Source: Membranipora membranacea
Taxonomy: Eukaryota > Bryozoa > Gymnolaemata > Cheilostomatida > Membraniporidae
Assembly (NCBI GenBank): GCA_914767715.1
Contig: OU612066.1
Coordinates: 8,871,001 to 8,935,000 of the forward strand
DNA: 64,000 nt
Direction of reading: 5' to 3'
The position numbers and the translations under genes are program-made. Position 1 is the stretch's first letter. Every line of letters begins with the position of its first letter. Of this stretch, positions 46,690 through 57,700 are shown in pieces. The notes beneath the pieces are model-generated. The model worked only from the letters and a program-made list of their open reading frames with translations. It made no database searches and was not told the DNA's origin.

Positions 46690-48056
46690 TTACTATGAGC
46701 TTGATAAAGAACTACCATATCTATAGTACCACCATAAATACGTTTCAACCGTAGATTGAAAAACACCATACCATAGGTAGAAAACAACACTTGACTTACA
46801 CTAAGTACAAATAAAAATACCTCTTGAAACTATATCGTATAACTGATGACGGGTGTGTGCATGCCCATAAAATGAATTGCAGTCTTGAGTTGTTGTAGGG
46901 CAGTTGTGAGGCCTAGTGCACATAACAAGGTCATCTCACATAAAAATCATAAAATTTGGGTCACAAGACCTTCAATTTTTATGGATTGCATGTTCTGTAA
47001 CTTTCAAAAGCAGGATATTTTTGTGACAACAATTTGAAAATGAAGATCCGAAAACGGTTTATGCTACGCTCTAACATACTATCTACGGTGTCACAGGGCA
47101 GAATGAGGGCTTTCCAATATTAACCTAGATAAAATATGATCTAATTGGGCTTGATTTGGAGTTACTGGTTACTGGTATTTGCCACCGGCTTAACTGTAGA
47201 ATGGAAATACGCCCTCAATGATTGCAGTCACCTAGATACAGGCGATAGCAGATCTAATTTATAAGATTGGTCAACAATGATGTGCACTAACTGCTTTGTA
47301 TATAAGAGTATTGAAGTATTGGCCATGCAAAGAGTATGTTATCAGATTACTGTCTAGTCTAGAGATTTAAAATCAGATGAAATATAGATTTCCATAACAG
47401 CTAAATAAATGCAAAAAGCCTGAGTTCTCGTGGACCATGTTCATAAAGTGAATTGTAGTGCATTTTATGACGCTGAAAAACTGATAAAAAGAAATTTGTA
47501 GGAATTGGAATTTTGAAATTGGAATTTTGATACTGAAATTTCCAGCTTTGTAATTAAGGGGATTCCCCTGCAACTGACCAATCAGCAGCTTGCCATTACC
47601 AAAAACAACTATAATTTGCTGTCATTCATCCGTGACGATCAATAACAACACAATCGTTCAATGATAAGCCTTTACCAGAGACTATAGATATATAGATATA
47701 GATTACCTATAGTCTCTGCTTTTACTACATTAGTTAGCCTTTCCCATCAATAACTAGTGTTATTGCTGGGCCTGCAGGAGAAGACTGATGTCAAGACTAA
47801 CATAATTATATGGAGAGCATATTCCGTTAGTTACTACATGAAACTTCACTGGCAATATTAGGTAAGATTCTATTAACTTCTTCATTCAAGGCATTACAAA
47901 GATTTGCATTCTCTGTTGTAATTGTAATGGCGATGATAACTGAAGGCCAAAATCTATTGGGTATTGACATTATATCTCAGCATGCTGATGCAACCACTAT
48001 AACATATGCAGAGCCTAGTTCCCTACTATTTTGTTTGTTTGTTTATTATCACAGGA
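46690..48056. other. Intergenic, upstream of the ankyrin-caspase gene
   Basis: AATAAA at 46810-46815 probably ends the small gene before it. A short hairpin, AGAGACTATAG with its inverse CTATAGTCTCT, spans 47677-47717. Just before the caspase start there is a good acceptor (TTATTATCACAG at 48054), so a 5' UTR exon probably lies upstream. Confidence 0.5.
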
Positions 48057-51000
48057 ATGTCATCGAACATGGATTTCTCCTTCAACCAAAGCACTCGGTC
48101 TGGTTCATTTTCCTTACCTGGAGATCATGAGAGAATAGTCAGCACCATTCGGCGTGGAAATGTCGAGAGTCTGAAAACCTTTATCGAGCCTATATCTAAA
48201 ACACCTCGTCTTCTTCAAGCATTGTCAGTAGAAAGCAACAGTGGTCAGTACCCGCTACACTATACAATCAAGGATATCTCACCTGAAAGCCCGATCGAGG
48301 GAAGAGGCGTAATAGTCTCACTGATCCTGGACAACTTACCTGATGGAGAAAGGGTGGAGTACTTGTATCTCCGAAACACTCAGGGACAGACTGCCCTGCA
48401 TACTGCGGCTTGGGCAGATGAGATCGATGTGGTCCATAAAATCCTAGTCGATCTATCTAACAGCGAGCGCCAGAGTTTAATAAAGATGACAGATGGAAAG
48501 AAGCTTACAGTTCTTCAATATGATCTGACCCCAGCCTGCAAGGGAGTCCTTGAAGAGCTTTGTCCACATGAAGAGCCTAACATCAAAATCGAACATGACA
48601 GCAGTTTTGACTTTGTGAATGTGTACAAAGCACACGAGTTGGTTGCTTGGCCTGCGGATTATTTCGATCCTGGTGAGCTTGGAATTATAAGCAAAACATC
48701 CCCTGAGGACTTTATACTCAGCAATGGGATGGAGCCTGAGGACCAGACAGTTTACGTGACGGCCGAGAACGCCTTCCAACTGTTTGAGCATGTTATCGAC
48801 TATGTACGAAAACTTAAGAGCATAGACATTGTACTGAAGCTTAAAAACCCTGAGGGTATGACAATCCTGCACATGGCCGCAAAATATGGCAAGTATGACT
48901 TGGTCGACAAACTGCTCAGTGCAGTGAGTGTCACTATAGATAGGGAAGCAAAGTGGAAACTTATTAAAGATAAGTGCAATTCAGACCGCACGGCCTTACA
49001 CTACGCCGTTATAAAGGGTTGTATGCGCACCACTCAAGCACTTCTCGATCACGCTAAAGATTACAGGCGGCTTCTTCTGCCAGAGAAAGATCAGGAGGGG
49101 AAAACAGCTCTGCACATCGCCGCATCACTTTCCAAATCAGATATTATACATAAACTTCTTAGCTGTGTTGACAGCTTCGAGCTTCGAGAGCATCTAATCA
49201 CCGAAAAGTGTAACAAGCAGAAAACTTCTCTGCACTATGCCGCTGTCATGAATAACGATACGTTTGAGAAGATGTTGGACCATATGGAAGACAAGCAACA
49301 AGTTTTATGTCACAAAGATAATCAAGAGGTGACAATTCTACATCTACTCAGCACTCACCAAAAGGCAGAACTCGTTGATATTTTGTTGAGTGAGATGAGA
49401 GACCCAGAAGCGGTTTGGAGTCTTTTGATTGGTAGATGTAGCTTGCATGGTAGGACACCGTTACACTATGCTGTTGACAGTAATGACTTAACGAAAGTGA
49501 AGCTTTTACTAAAACACAGCAAAGGGCGAGAGATTGAGTTGCTTGATATCGACGATCGCAGCGGCTCAAAGCCAAGTAAGTACGCTAGTGGTAAGGTGAA
49601 TGATTTTCTTCGTATAGTGAAGAATAGCTATTGGCAGACTATGGATACTCCTCCTACCGCTCTTATATTCTACACTAAACTTGACAATCACCCAGCGCCA
49701 ACACGTCGAGTAGGTGCAGAGGAGGAGAAAGATCAGATAAAGAGCACTCTAGAGTTCTGTGGTATGGAACCTAGTGTATTCCCAGATTTCAGCAAAAATC
49801 AAATCATTGAAGAAATACGTAGAGCTCAACAGCAGGCCAGAGGAACCATGTCAGCCTTCATTGTCATCATTATGACCCATGCAGAGAATGGGTGGCTTAT
49901 GGACTGTCACCTTAACACTATTAGTGTGCAGTCTGTTCTGGATGATATATGTGACCCTGCTGGTGGTCTGGACAATGTACCTAAGGTTAGTACAAGTATT
50001 TAGCATGATATCACAGAGAAGGATATTATAATATTAACACATCATCACAGCTTAGCTTAGTAATCCATTTTCGTTAGCGAGTGAAAAATGTAGCATCACA
50101 GTACAGTCTCTATGATTCAGCAACACATGTTTGTTTGATCGGGTATTTTATAAGTTGCAAAGTCCACAATTATATGATTACTAGTTTTCATAAGCTCTGG
50201 GCCAAAAACAGTGCCCGATTAACAATGGATTCTGAACTGTCAACTCATGGCATGTATTCTTGATGATTTTAGGTGCTGATGTTGCAGTGTTGTAGAGCTG
50301 ACAGTGCTAATGCTTCTAAGTCACACGGTAATTAATAATATTATATCCATCGTAACATCACTACATCTACAGTCTACACCTTGTACATGTTCTCCTGACC
50401 ATTAAATTCTAACAGGTTATTTGAGGGCCTAAAATGTCTAGTAGCGATGTTAACAAGCCTTTGCAATCATTCCAATGAAATTATTTTACAATTTGATCGC
50501 CTGGCTAACATCTGTTTGTTCGATAAACCTTGTAGCAAAGCACCCTGCTGATGGTTCCTCGCCTGAAATGATAAAAATATACTTCAAGACTTTGGTCTAT
50601 GACAAATTACTACTATCCACATAATAACTGTATGAACTGCTATGCACCAAACCAGGAAACTTTTGATGTTGCAACTCTATTCATCATTAAAATGGTCGTT
50701 TTGTTATATTGTTGTTTGGACCATGATTGGCTATGATAAGGTTGTCTATCATGTCATGTCTATCTATGGCTTTTCACAGCTGAATTATTTAAAAGTAACC
50801 TTAATCTTGGAGTTACCTTTTCATGGAGCGGCCTGTCAGTAGGCCTAATGGGTGGTGCTCACTACTACAACTAGCTTTTTATATGCTATGATGATGGCAC
50901 TGAAGTAAATAGAGCTTCATTAGGACTTACGGTCAGACTGCCTTTCCACCAAATTTGCCTGTATTCTGAGTTGTGCCCCATCGAAATGACGTTTGCTTAC

Positions 51001-51590
51001 CAGTGGAATCGAAGTGGCGCAAAAGCAAGAAATTCGGAAACAAATTTACCACAGTCTACAGCGTTTTGATCCAATATATCAGGTTTATATAAGGCTTTAG
51101 CCATTAGAGGGAGCATTCTCATGCCAAATTGAGATCTTTAAAGCCTTTACCCATCAGTGTAAACTCCCTCTAACAATACAGTGTGCTTATGGTGATTATT
51201 CAAATCAATCAGCGGCAATATTCTTATTAGGTCACAATATCTCAATTTCAATTTATTTTAGATGCCTGTGAAACTAAAAAGCTCCTGAGCAAGAAGAAGG
51301 ATGAGACACAAAGCATGTCTTTACCGCCTCACTCTTGTATCATCTACTCAACATTAGAGGGGAAACTATCGATAAGAAACAAGATGGCTACAGCGTTTAA
51401 GACAGTGATTTGTAAACAAAAGCGCATGACAGCCGATCTAACAGATATTCTGATCCATGTTAATGGAGAGATGGGTAATTCTCAATGTCTGGACACAAGA
51501 AATACATTCAAGAGACATCTCAAGCTGATGCATGAATCTGGGTCACTCCTTGATAGATTAAAACATTTGCTGAAAAGCCCAGCTGAGTGA
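48057..51590 (+). CDS. Ankyrin-repeat caspase (C14-type peptidase), 3 exons, complete
   Basis: Exons: 48057-49985, 50273-50327, 51262-51590. Phases join to 770 residues. The start MSSNMDFSF follows a splice acceptor by two bases. Residues about 60-520 hold eight or so ankyrin repeats (GQTALHTAAW, GMTILHMAAK, DRTALHYAVI, GKTALHIAAS, KTSLHYAAV, VTILHLLS, GRTPLHYAVD). A caspase fold follows from about 530: TALIFYTKLD, R551 in RRVG, catalytic His608 in MTHAENG, and catalytic Cys650 in QCCRA (usually QACRG). The p10 part has CIIYSTLEGKLSIRN, with R700 at the S1-pocket position. D653, D662 and D675 lie in the p20-p10 linker and could be processing sites. No CARD or DED is present. The residues suggest an active Asp-specific protease. 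The two small introns split the active-site loop. Confidence 0.9.
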
Positions 51591-52295
51591 AATTGTTTTA
51601 CTCAGTTCTCATTTTGTCGGTAATGAGGGAGACCAACTTCTAATCATGTGATGTAGTATGTACAGTTCCCCAGTCAAATATCTGTATTAGGGCCAGTTTT
51701 CTTTGATTATATAATACATCTCATCACGTTATATATAGATACACATATATATATATAAAAAAGCTAAACTTACTTTTATTCTAGAAAATGATATTGCCCC
51801 AGACACTGTTATAATATTTGTACTTTAGTATTTTTGATACTTCTACCAATTCGCTTTTACATTTCTTTGTCACAGCATCCACAAAGCGCCTATTTTTGTA
51901 AAAGGTTGCATTGTGGAATGAGTTTGTGTACTTGCTGATTATCCTTACTTTAAATTTAGATGAAACATAATAATAAACATAATAAAGGTATTATATTCGC
52001 TTTTATTTATTCACCCTGCCCAGTGTTTGCACATTTACATTGGATTGAACAGCGCACAGTCAGCAGTTTTATGTTTTATAAATCGGTCGGTCGCACCACA
52101 AGAAACACAAGATCTGAGATAGCAACACGCCTAACAGACAAGATTAATCTCAACACTTCATAGTTTGTCAAACACAAATAAATAATGAATAAACACAGGA
52201 TGCAGATTCTGAGTAGTTTCTAAGGTAGATGATAATTATCATACTATTGCTGCGATTAACACTGTGGTATCATTGAGAGCAGTACAACAGACACT
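51591..52295. other. Intergenic
   Basis: Short AT-rich spacer including a TATA dinucleotide run at about 51735-51760. No gene recognised. Confidence 0.5.
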
Positions 52296-53567
52296 ATGGC
52301 AGGTGAGAGAAAAACAGAATGGCCGGACTGGATAACACAGAGACAGCCATCAAGAACACACTCTCAACCTTTCAACGAGAATATCAATAGAGACCTGACC
52401 GACGATAGACCACAATCACTACTACCATATCTAACCTTCAATCATCCGCCACCAGCAAAATATACTCAGACTGAGCTCATCACACATCAGGATAAACATA
52501 TCGGGACGACACCATTACCCCCTATTGTTATACCAAAGATTGACACGAGGGATCAGACAACACAAGCTCAGGCATATTTAAGGGATAATGAGACAATGAC
52601 AGCAGTGCCACCTAATCTCATCAGCAGGTCTACAATGGTCAGCCCGAGGCTGTCCAAACACACAGATCAAGGGTCATCCCATCTCCACGGACTAACTATA
52701 TCACCTGTTATAATGCCTGTACAGTATGTATATGACAGGCATCATAAACCACCGCGGATATCACCAATGGAGGTCCGACTCGGGCCTGTTTTTGTAACTG
52801 ACACCAGAAAACAAACTACTACTAGTTGGCAATTTTTACCACATGAGCAAAACGGTAAGGCATACGATAGTTGTGATTTCATCTTATCATCAATCATAAT
52901 CACATGGAAGGCTTTATTACTGGATTAAAATTTTACCACCAACTTGTTAAGTAATGAATCAGCTAATCATCAGATTTTTTGAGAAAGTTTGGAATGCTAG
53001 CTTATTATAAAGGAATTCTAGAATCAATTTACTTTAATACTTTAATTGACCAGGTCACTTCTTGTAATTTTGTAAGGTAGTGTGTAAGGTAGTGTATCCC
53101 ATGCTTAATATAATCTCAACTTCTCCGGCCCACCTACCTCCGGCCCACCACCTCCGGCTCACCTATATCACCACTTATGTAGATCGAGAGAATGAAGGAG
53201 AATTAGCTTACATCTTTATCAACTGTATCCAGATGATCAACATGCTCTTGATGGTCGACCACAAATCACATAATGGGGGACAAATTATGTCCCCATCACA
53301 TGTCAGATCCCAACATCCCACATACAGTTCTTAGTGTCACAAAATGAACTAATTAAAGTAGTATAGGTGAAAGTGAAAGTATGGAGCTATGGTGTCAAAG
53401 TTTTTCCACATCTCGCTGATCATTGTTGTGTGTCCTTGTGGACCTTATTGTTTGTAGATGAGATAGTATACCTACGGAATAATGTGCATGGAGACATTCA
53501 GCGATTCAATTTGGACTCTACCCAGTCACATCTGATTCAACTACACAAACTTAATGCCGAACAATAA
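52296..53567 (+). CDS. Unrecognised 222-residue protein, 2 exons
   Basis: Exon 1, 52296-52854, starts MAGERKTEWPDWITQRQPSR and is rich in Pro, Thr, Gln and His. Its donor is GTAAGG in phase 1. Exon 2, 53458-53567, starts after TTTGTAG and continues in phase as EIVYLRNNVHGDIQRFNLDS to a stop. The body holds VRLGPVFVTDTRKQTTTSWQ near residue 165. No signal peptide, membrane segment or known domain is visible; the protein looks mostly unstructured except for the end. A poly(A) signal overlaps the stop codon. The product may be animal-specific. I cannot name a function. Confidence 0.6.
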
Positions 53568-53568
53568 A
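53563..53568 (+). terminator. Poly(A) signal overlapping a stop codon
   Basis: AATAAA contains the TAA stop of the two-exon gene (CAA TAA A). If used, the mRNA has almost no 3' UTR. Confidence 0.4.
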
Positions 53569-54789
53569 TTACACAACCCCAGTACAGAACTGAGAGACGA
53601 CAACCGCGGACCAAAGCTCGACCTCAGCCAGACCATAACCAATATTACTGAGGAGTTTTATACCATGTAACAGCTGTGTAGATCAATGTAATAGCTTTGA
53701 ATATCAAGCTCAGGAGACAATATACCGAACCTCACACAGTACATCCCTATGTGTTCATGACATATTAATCACAAGGGTTCTTGCCCAGAAATGACTGCTC
53801 AAAGACGTATACGTGTGACAGGTCACAGCATGGAATATCAGCAGCATGGAATATCAGCAGCATGGAATATCAGCAGCATGGAATATCAGCAGCAAAGTCT
53901 GCAGTGAGGCATGCTAGCAATGAGGGCATTCTCCCACTGGCCAGGTGATAAGTTATACCATTCAATGAATCAGAAGAGACATATGTATTTCAGAATTAGA
54001 TTTATTGCTTGTTTTCTTGACAAAATGACTAGGACTACTCTTTTTCCTCTCACTTAAAACATCGTTAATACAGATAGGTTACCAAAAGCAATTTAAGCTC
54101 AAGTATGCAAATCTCATCACTGAAAAATTCTGACAATGAGGAAAACATCACCAGTGTTATTTTTATAATTATTGATAGTCCAAGTTATTTTGTCCGACAG
54201 CTGTCTAGTCTCGAGAAATTTCCAGTTCAGTATCACTGTGTCTTACCCAACAGTGCATTATTCTATAAAACAAAAGAGTGCTAATTTAGAAATATTTCAA
54301 TTATTTAATGACGTATTCCTTTTCTACAACTTAGTCTTACTGTTATTATTGGTGATAAACACCCATTATGGACCTGAATTAAATGAGATCAACAACACAC
54401 TGTGTTGGTTTTGTTTCCATAAAACTTATCAACAAATTAGCGTACTTGAAATGTGTCCCCTTGCTTTTGAAATTTATTTGAGGATTTAAATATTTAATAG
54501 CAATTCTTTCAGTTTGATCTGTTCAAACAAGCCAAAACTTGCAGCAAGTACCTACAGTAAGTAGCATAGCGGTAAGGTATCGTTCAGTGAAACAGATATT
54601 AAATGTTGACGTGTGGGTAAGAGCTCATGTACCACTGAGGTATTCTCAGTCAATTGCGGTAAAACCATCAATGAATTTCAGCTACCCACTGCATGCCGAA
54701 GGGGCCACATGAATAAGTTTGAATGAACACTACCGGTCAACATACCGTTAGGGAAGCATCATTATTCGTTTAGTTTGACAGAGAAATGT
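53568..54789. other. Convergent intergenic region
   Basis: This lies between the two-exon gene and the end of eIF3d. A TTTATT at 54001-54006 reads AATAAA on the minus strand and could end eIF3d with a long 3' UTR. A minisatellite lies at 53827-53895. No gene recognised. Confidence 0.5.
53827..53895. repeat. 16-bp minisatellite
   Basis: AGCATGGAATATCAGC is repeated four times plus a partial unit. The units are identical. Confidence 0.9.
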
Positions 54790-57700
54790 TTAGTCGCTCT
54801 CATCACTATCAGTCTCATCATCTTCATCATCAGAAGAATCCTCATCAGACTCGAATGTATCATCAGGGATATCATAGATACGCACCATTTGCTGCAGAAT
54901 GATCAAAATCCAGGTTAAAGACATATGAACCATAGGCTCTCAACATGACAGGACATTTAATCATATTCTAAAGAAATGCATATAAAAAGTTACAAGTTTC
55001 ATACATATAACCTTAATGACCGAAACCTCATTGTTAAATTTTCAGCCAACAGTGCATATGCAGTGTGCTGTTAGCAAAACACATGCTAGATGGTGCTACC
55101 TCCTTCGAAATCTGTTATGCGGTCATCGAAATCCATTATGCTGTTCTAGTACATTTTCAATGTGACCTAGATGAGATATAAGTGGTTTGAACAAGTTAGC
55201 CACATTTATAAAGCCTTACCTTGTTAGGATCCTTCATGATGAGGTATTTACCGTCGTCGAGCTTTTTGATGATATCCAGTATACATCTGAGTATACCCCA
55301 GGCATTCTCCATATTCAAGTTCATCTGCTGAGCAAACTCAGCTGGTTTAAACTGCTGCAGACCGAGGACTACATGATTTCTGGTATCACGTGGCATAGCA
55401 CGAGACACAAAACTATAGAACAAAAGGTAGGGAGGGATATAGAAAACAGGTAATCGAAAACTCATAACATTGATCAAATTAAAAAAAACTTTATTAGATT
55501 TAAAAGTTTTTTTTAAATTTGCTCCGGAATTTAACATGTGAATATTTTTTGTTCGACAATCTGAACAATTAAAATAATTTTAAGACTCAATCAACTTGGT
55601 ACTTACCCGAATTTCAGTTGGTCAGATCCGGCCAGCAGAGCTCCAGCAGTCCATTTGGCGAGCTTGAAGCTGTTATTTTTCAGCTCTGTTGCTACAACAG
55701 CACCACGCTGCAGATCGAGTTTAGTACGGAAATCTACTCCTCCACTTGACTGTCAAATTAGAACATGGAATTACACACCATATAAAACAAGAGCATTAAT
55801 CGAATGTCTTCATCTGCAGTGGAATCCACTCACTTCCAAACTCTGGGTACAAGTTAATCAAAGTTTGAATGAGGCGACATAATATTTCATTGAGAATTGG
55901 CTGTAAGGAATAATATTCTTTGTATGAAAAACAAAAATTCTGAATTGTAGAGAATGAAGTTTAGAGCACATTGAATCTCGACTATGATCTCAGGCTCAAA
56001 GCTTTATCACAAACATGAAACTTTAAACATATGCAACTTCTCTCAGCTGCACACATACAAGCCTACGTATACTCCTCTAACCAATGACTTGCTTCTGTAC
56101 AAAGTGGATGCAATTACATACCACTCCGAATGATGAAGAATGTGAACTTTTATTATAGAATATCACAAACCTTGGAATCCCATTCATTTAGAGCTCGTAT
56201 AGTCAGGAATTGTTTTTCACCGTTGGTTCCAATAGTATATCCATCATGTTCACATCTTACAATTACTTGTAAATCATTTCCTATGTCGAACTTACGGTAT
56301 CTGTCAATAAATACAACATAACCATAAGCCTTCTTTGACATTTCACATTTCACTAACTGAGTACCGAAACTGTTGCGACTATACAATTCATATCGCATTT
56401 GAGTGACACTTTTATCAACAAGTAGAGCGACGGCTGAGCATGTCGCCCGTACATTTTTAGAAGCAGAATTGCAGTACACGCTGTCATGAACAATCCTATA
56501 ATATGCAGTAATAATCAAGGCACTTGACATTACTCACCTGTAAGCTACAGATGCTAGGTTAGCCGAATCATCATCTTCTGCTAAGAATGGATTCTTGTTG
56601 TCAAATGCGAAGTTATCTTCATGGTGAAGCACCTATCAAAAAAACAAAACCAATAATTGATGGACTGTTGCAAACGAGCACAATGAAATCAAATATTGAT
56701 AGCTGAAAAGACATTGCTTCTTTTCTTCAACATTATTTTTTACATTATAGCCTATAGAGTATAGAGTAACATACATAGTTCCCCAGCAGTATGACTGGTG
56801 ATGTAAAAGGGACATTTTTGGCATCAGATTTACCTGTTGAGAGAAGTTGTGATTGATATATGTAGCCTCCATACTCAGATTTCTAGGAGTGTTGATGCTG
56901 CTAGCTTTGTTATCCTCTGGGGCCTCAGGTGGATGAATTGCGGTCTCACTGACAGTAAGCAATCCTAAACATTAGATTAAAACATTTTTTGTTGATCACC
57001 TTAATATTGTAAAACTGTTATCTTTTTGCAATATGATTACTGTATGCTAGGATTTTAAGCATTTTATGACATCAGCTTTAGTTTATAGTTGACACAGGTT
57101 GACATGTGTTGGAACAAAAAATTAAGATTTATCCCCTCTCTGAAGTCAATGTTCAGAGAGGGAGTAACTCTTCATTACAGTGTTATTTCTAACCGTTGAC
57201 ATATGAAGAAGAATACTGATAAATACTTATGCTTTTAACTGTAAAAGGAGGTTGGCGTATGAATGCTGCTGGTGGAACGCGGCCCAATGATAATATAGTT
57301 TCAATATCAGCTCATTGATGTACAAAACTCATTCAAAATAGACACAGTTGTGTCCATGTTGTAAAGGTGAAGTCACGATAGAGGAACCGAAAACAATAGT
57401 TGTGGTGAGATATCTTACCAAAATCGGAATCCTCTCTCTTGTCAAGGAAGATCTTATTTTTAACCTTTTGTACGACGATATCCCAGGGGTTAACAGAACG
57501 GGTACAGCACATCAGAGAGGTCAGGATCGTGTCTGTGGCAAATACATTACCCTGTCTGGCAAGCTGTAAAAAGTCAGATGGCAAGATTTATTTTAAAAGT
57601 TGTGTTCCAACAAGTATGAAGTACTCAACAGTGCATCTGGTTTGACTATCTTTTGGCAGCATCAGACTCCTCTGATAGTGGGAGGAGAAATGAAGATGCT

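Noticed and set aside
48477-48872. Minus-strand frame inside the ankyrin-caspase gene
   Set aside because: Antisense shadow of strongly coding ankyrin sequence.
53827-53895. Regularly spaced repeats suggesting a CRISPR array
   Set aside because: The units are directly adjacent with no spacers and the host is an animal. It is a minisatellite.
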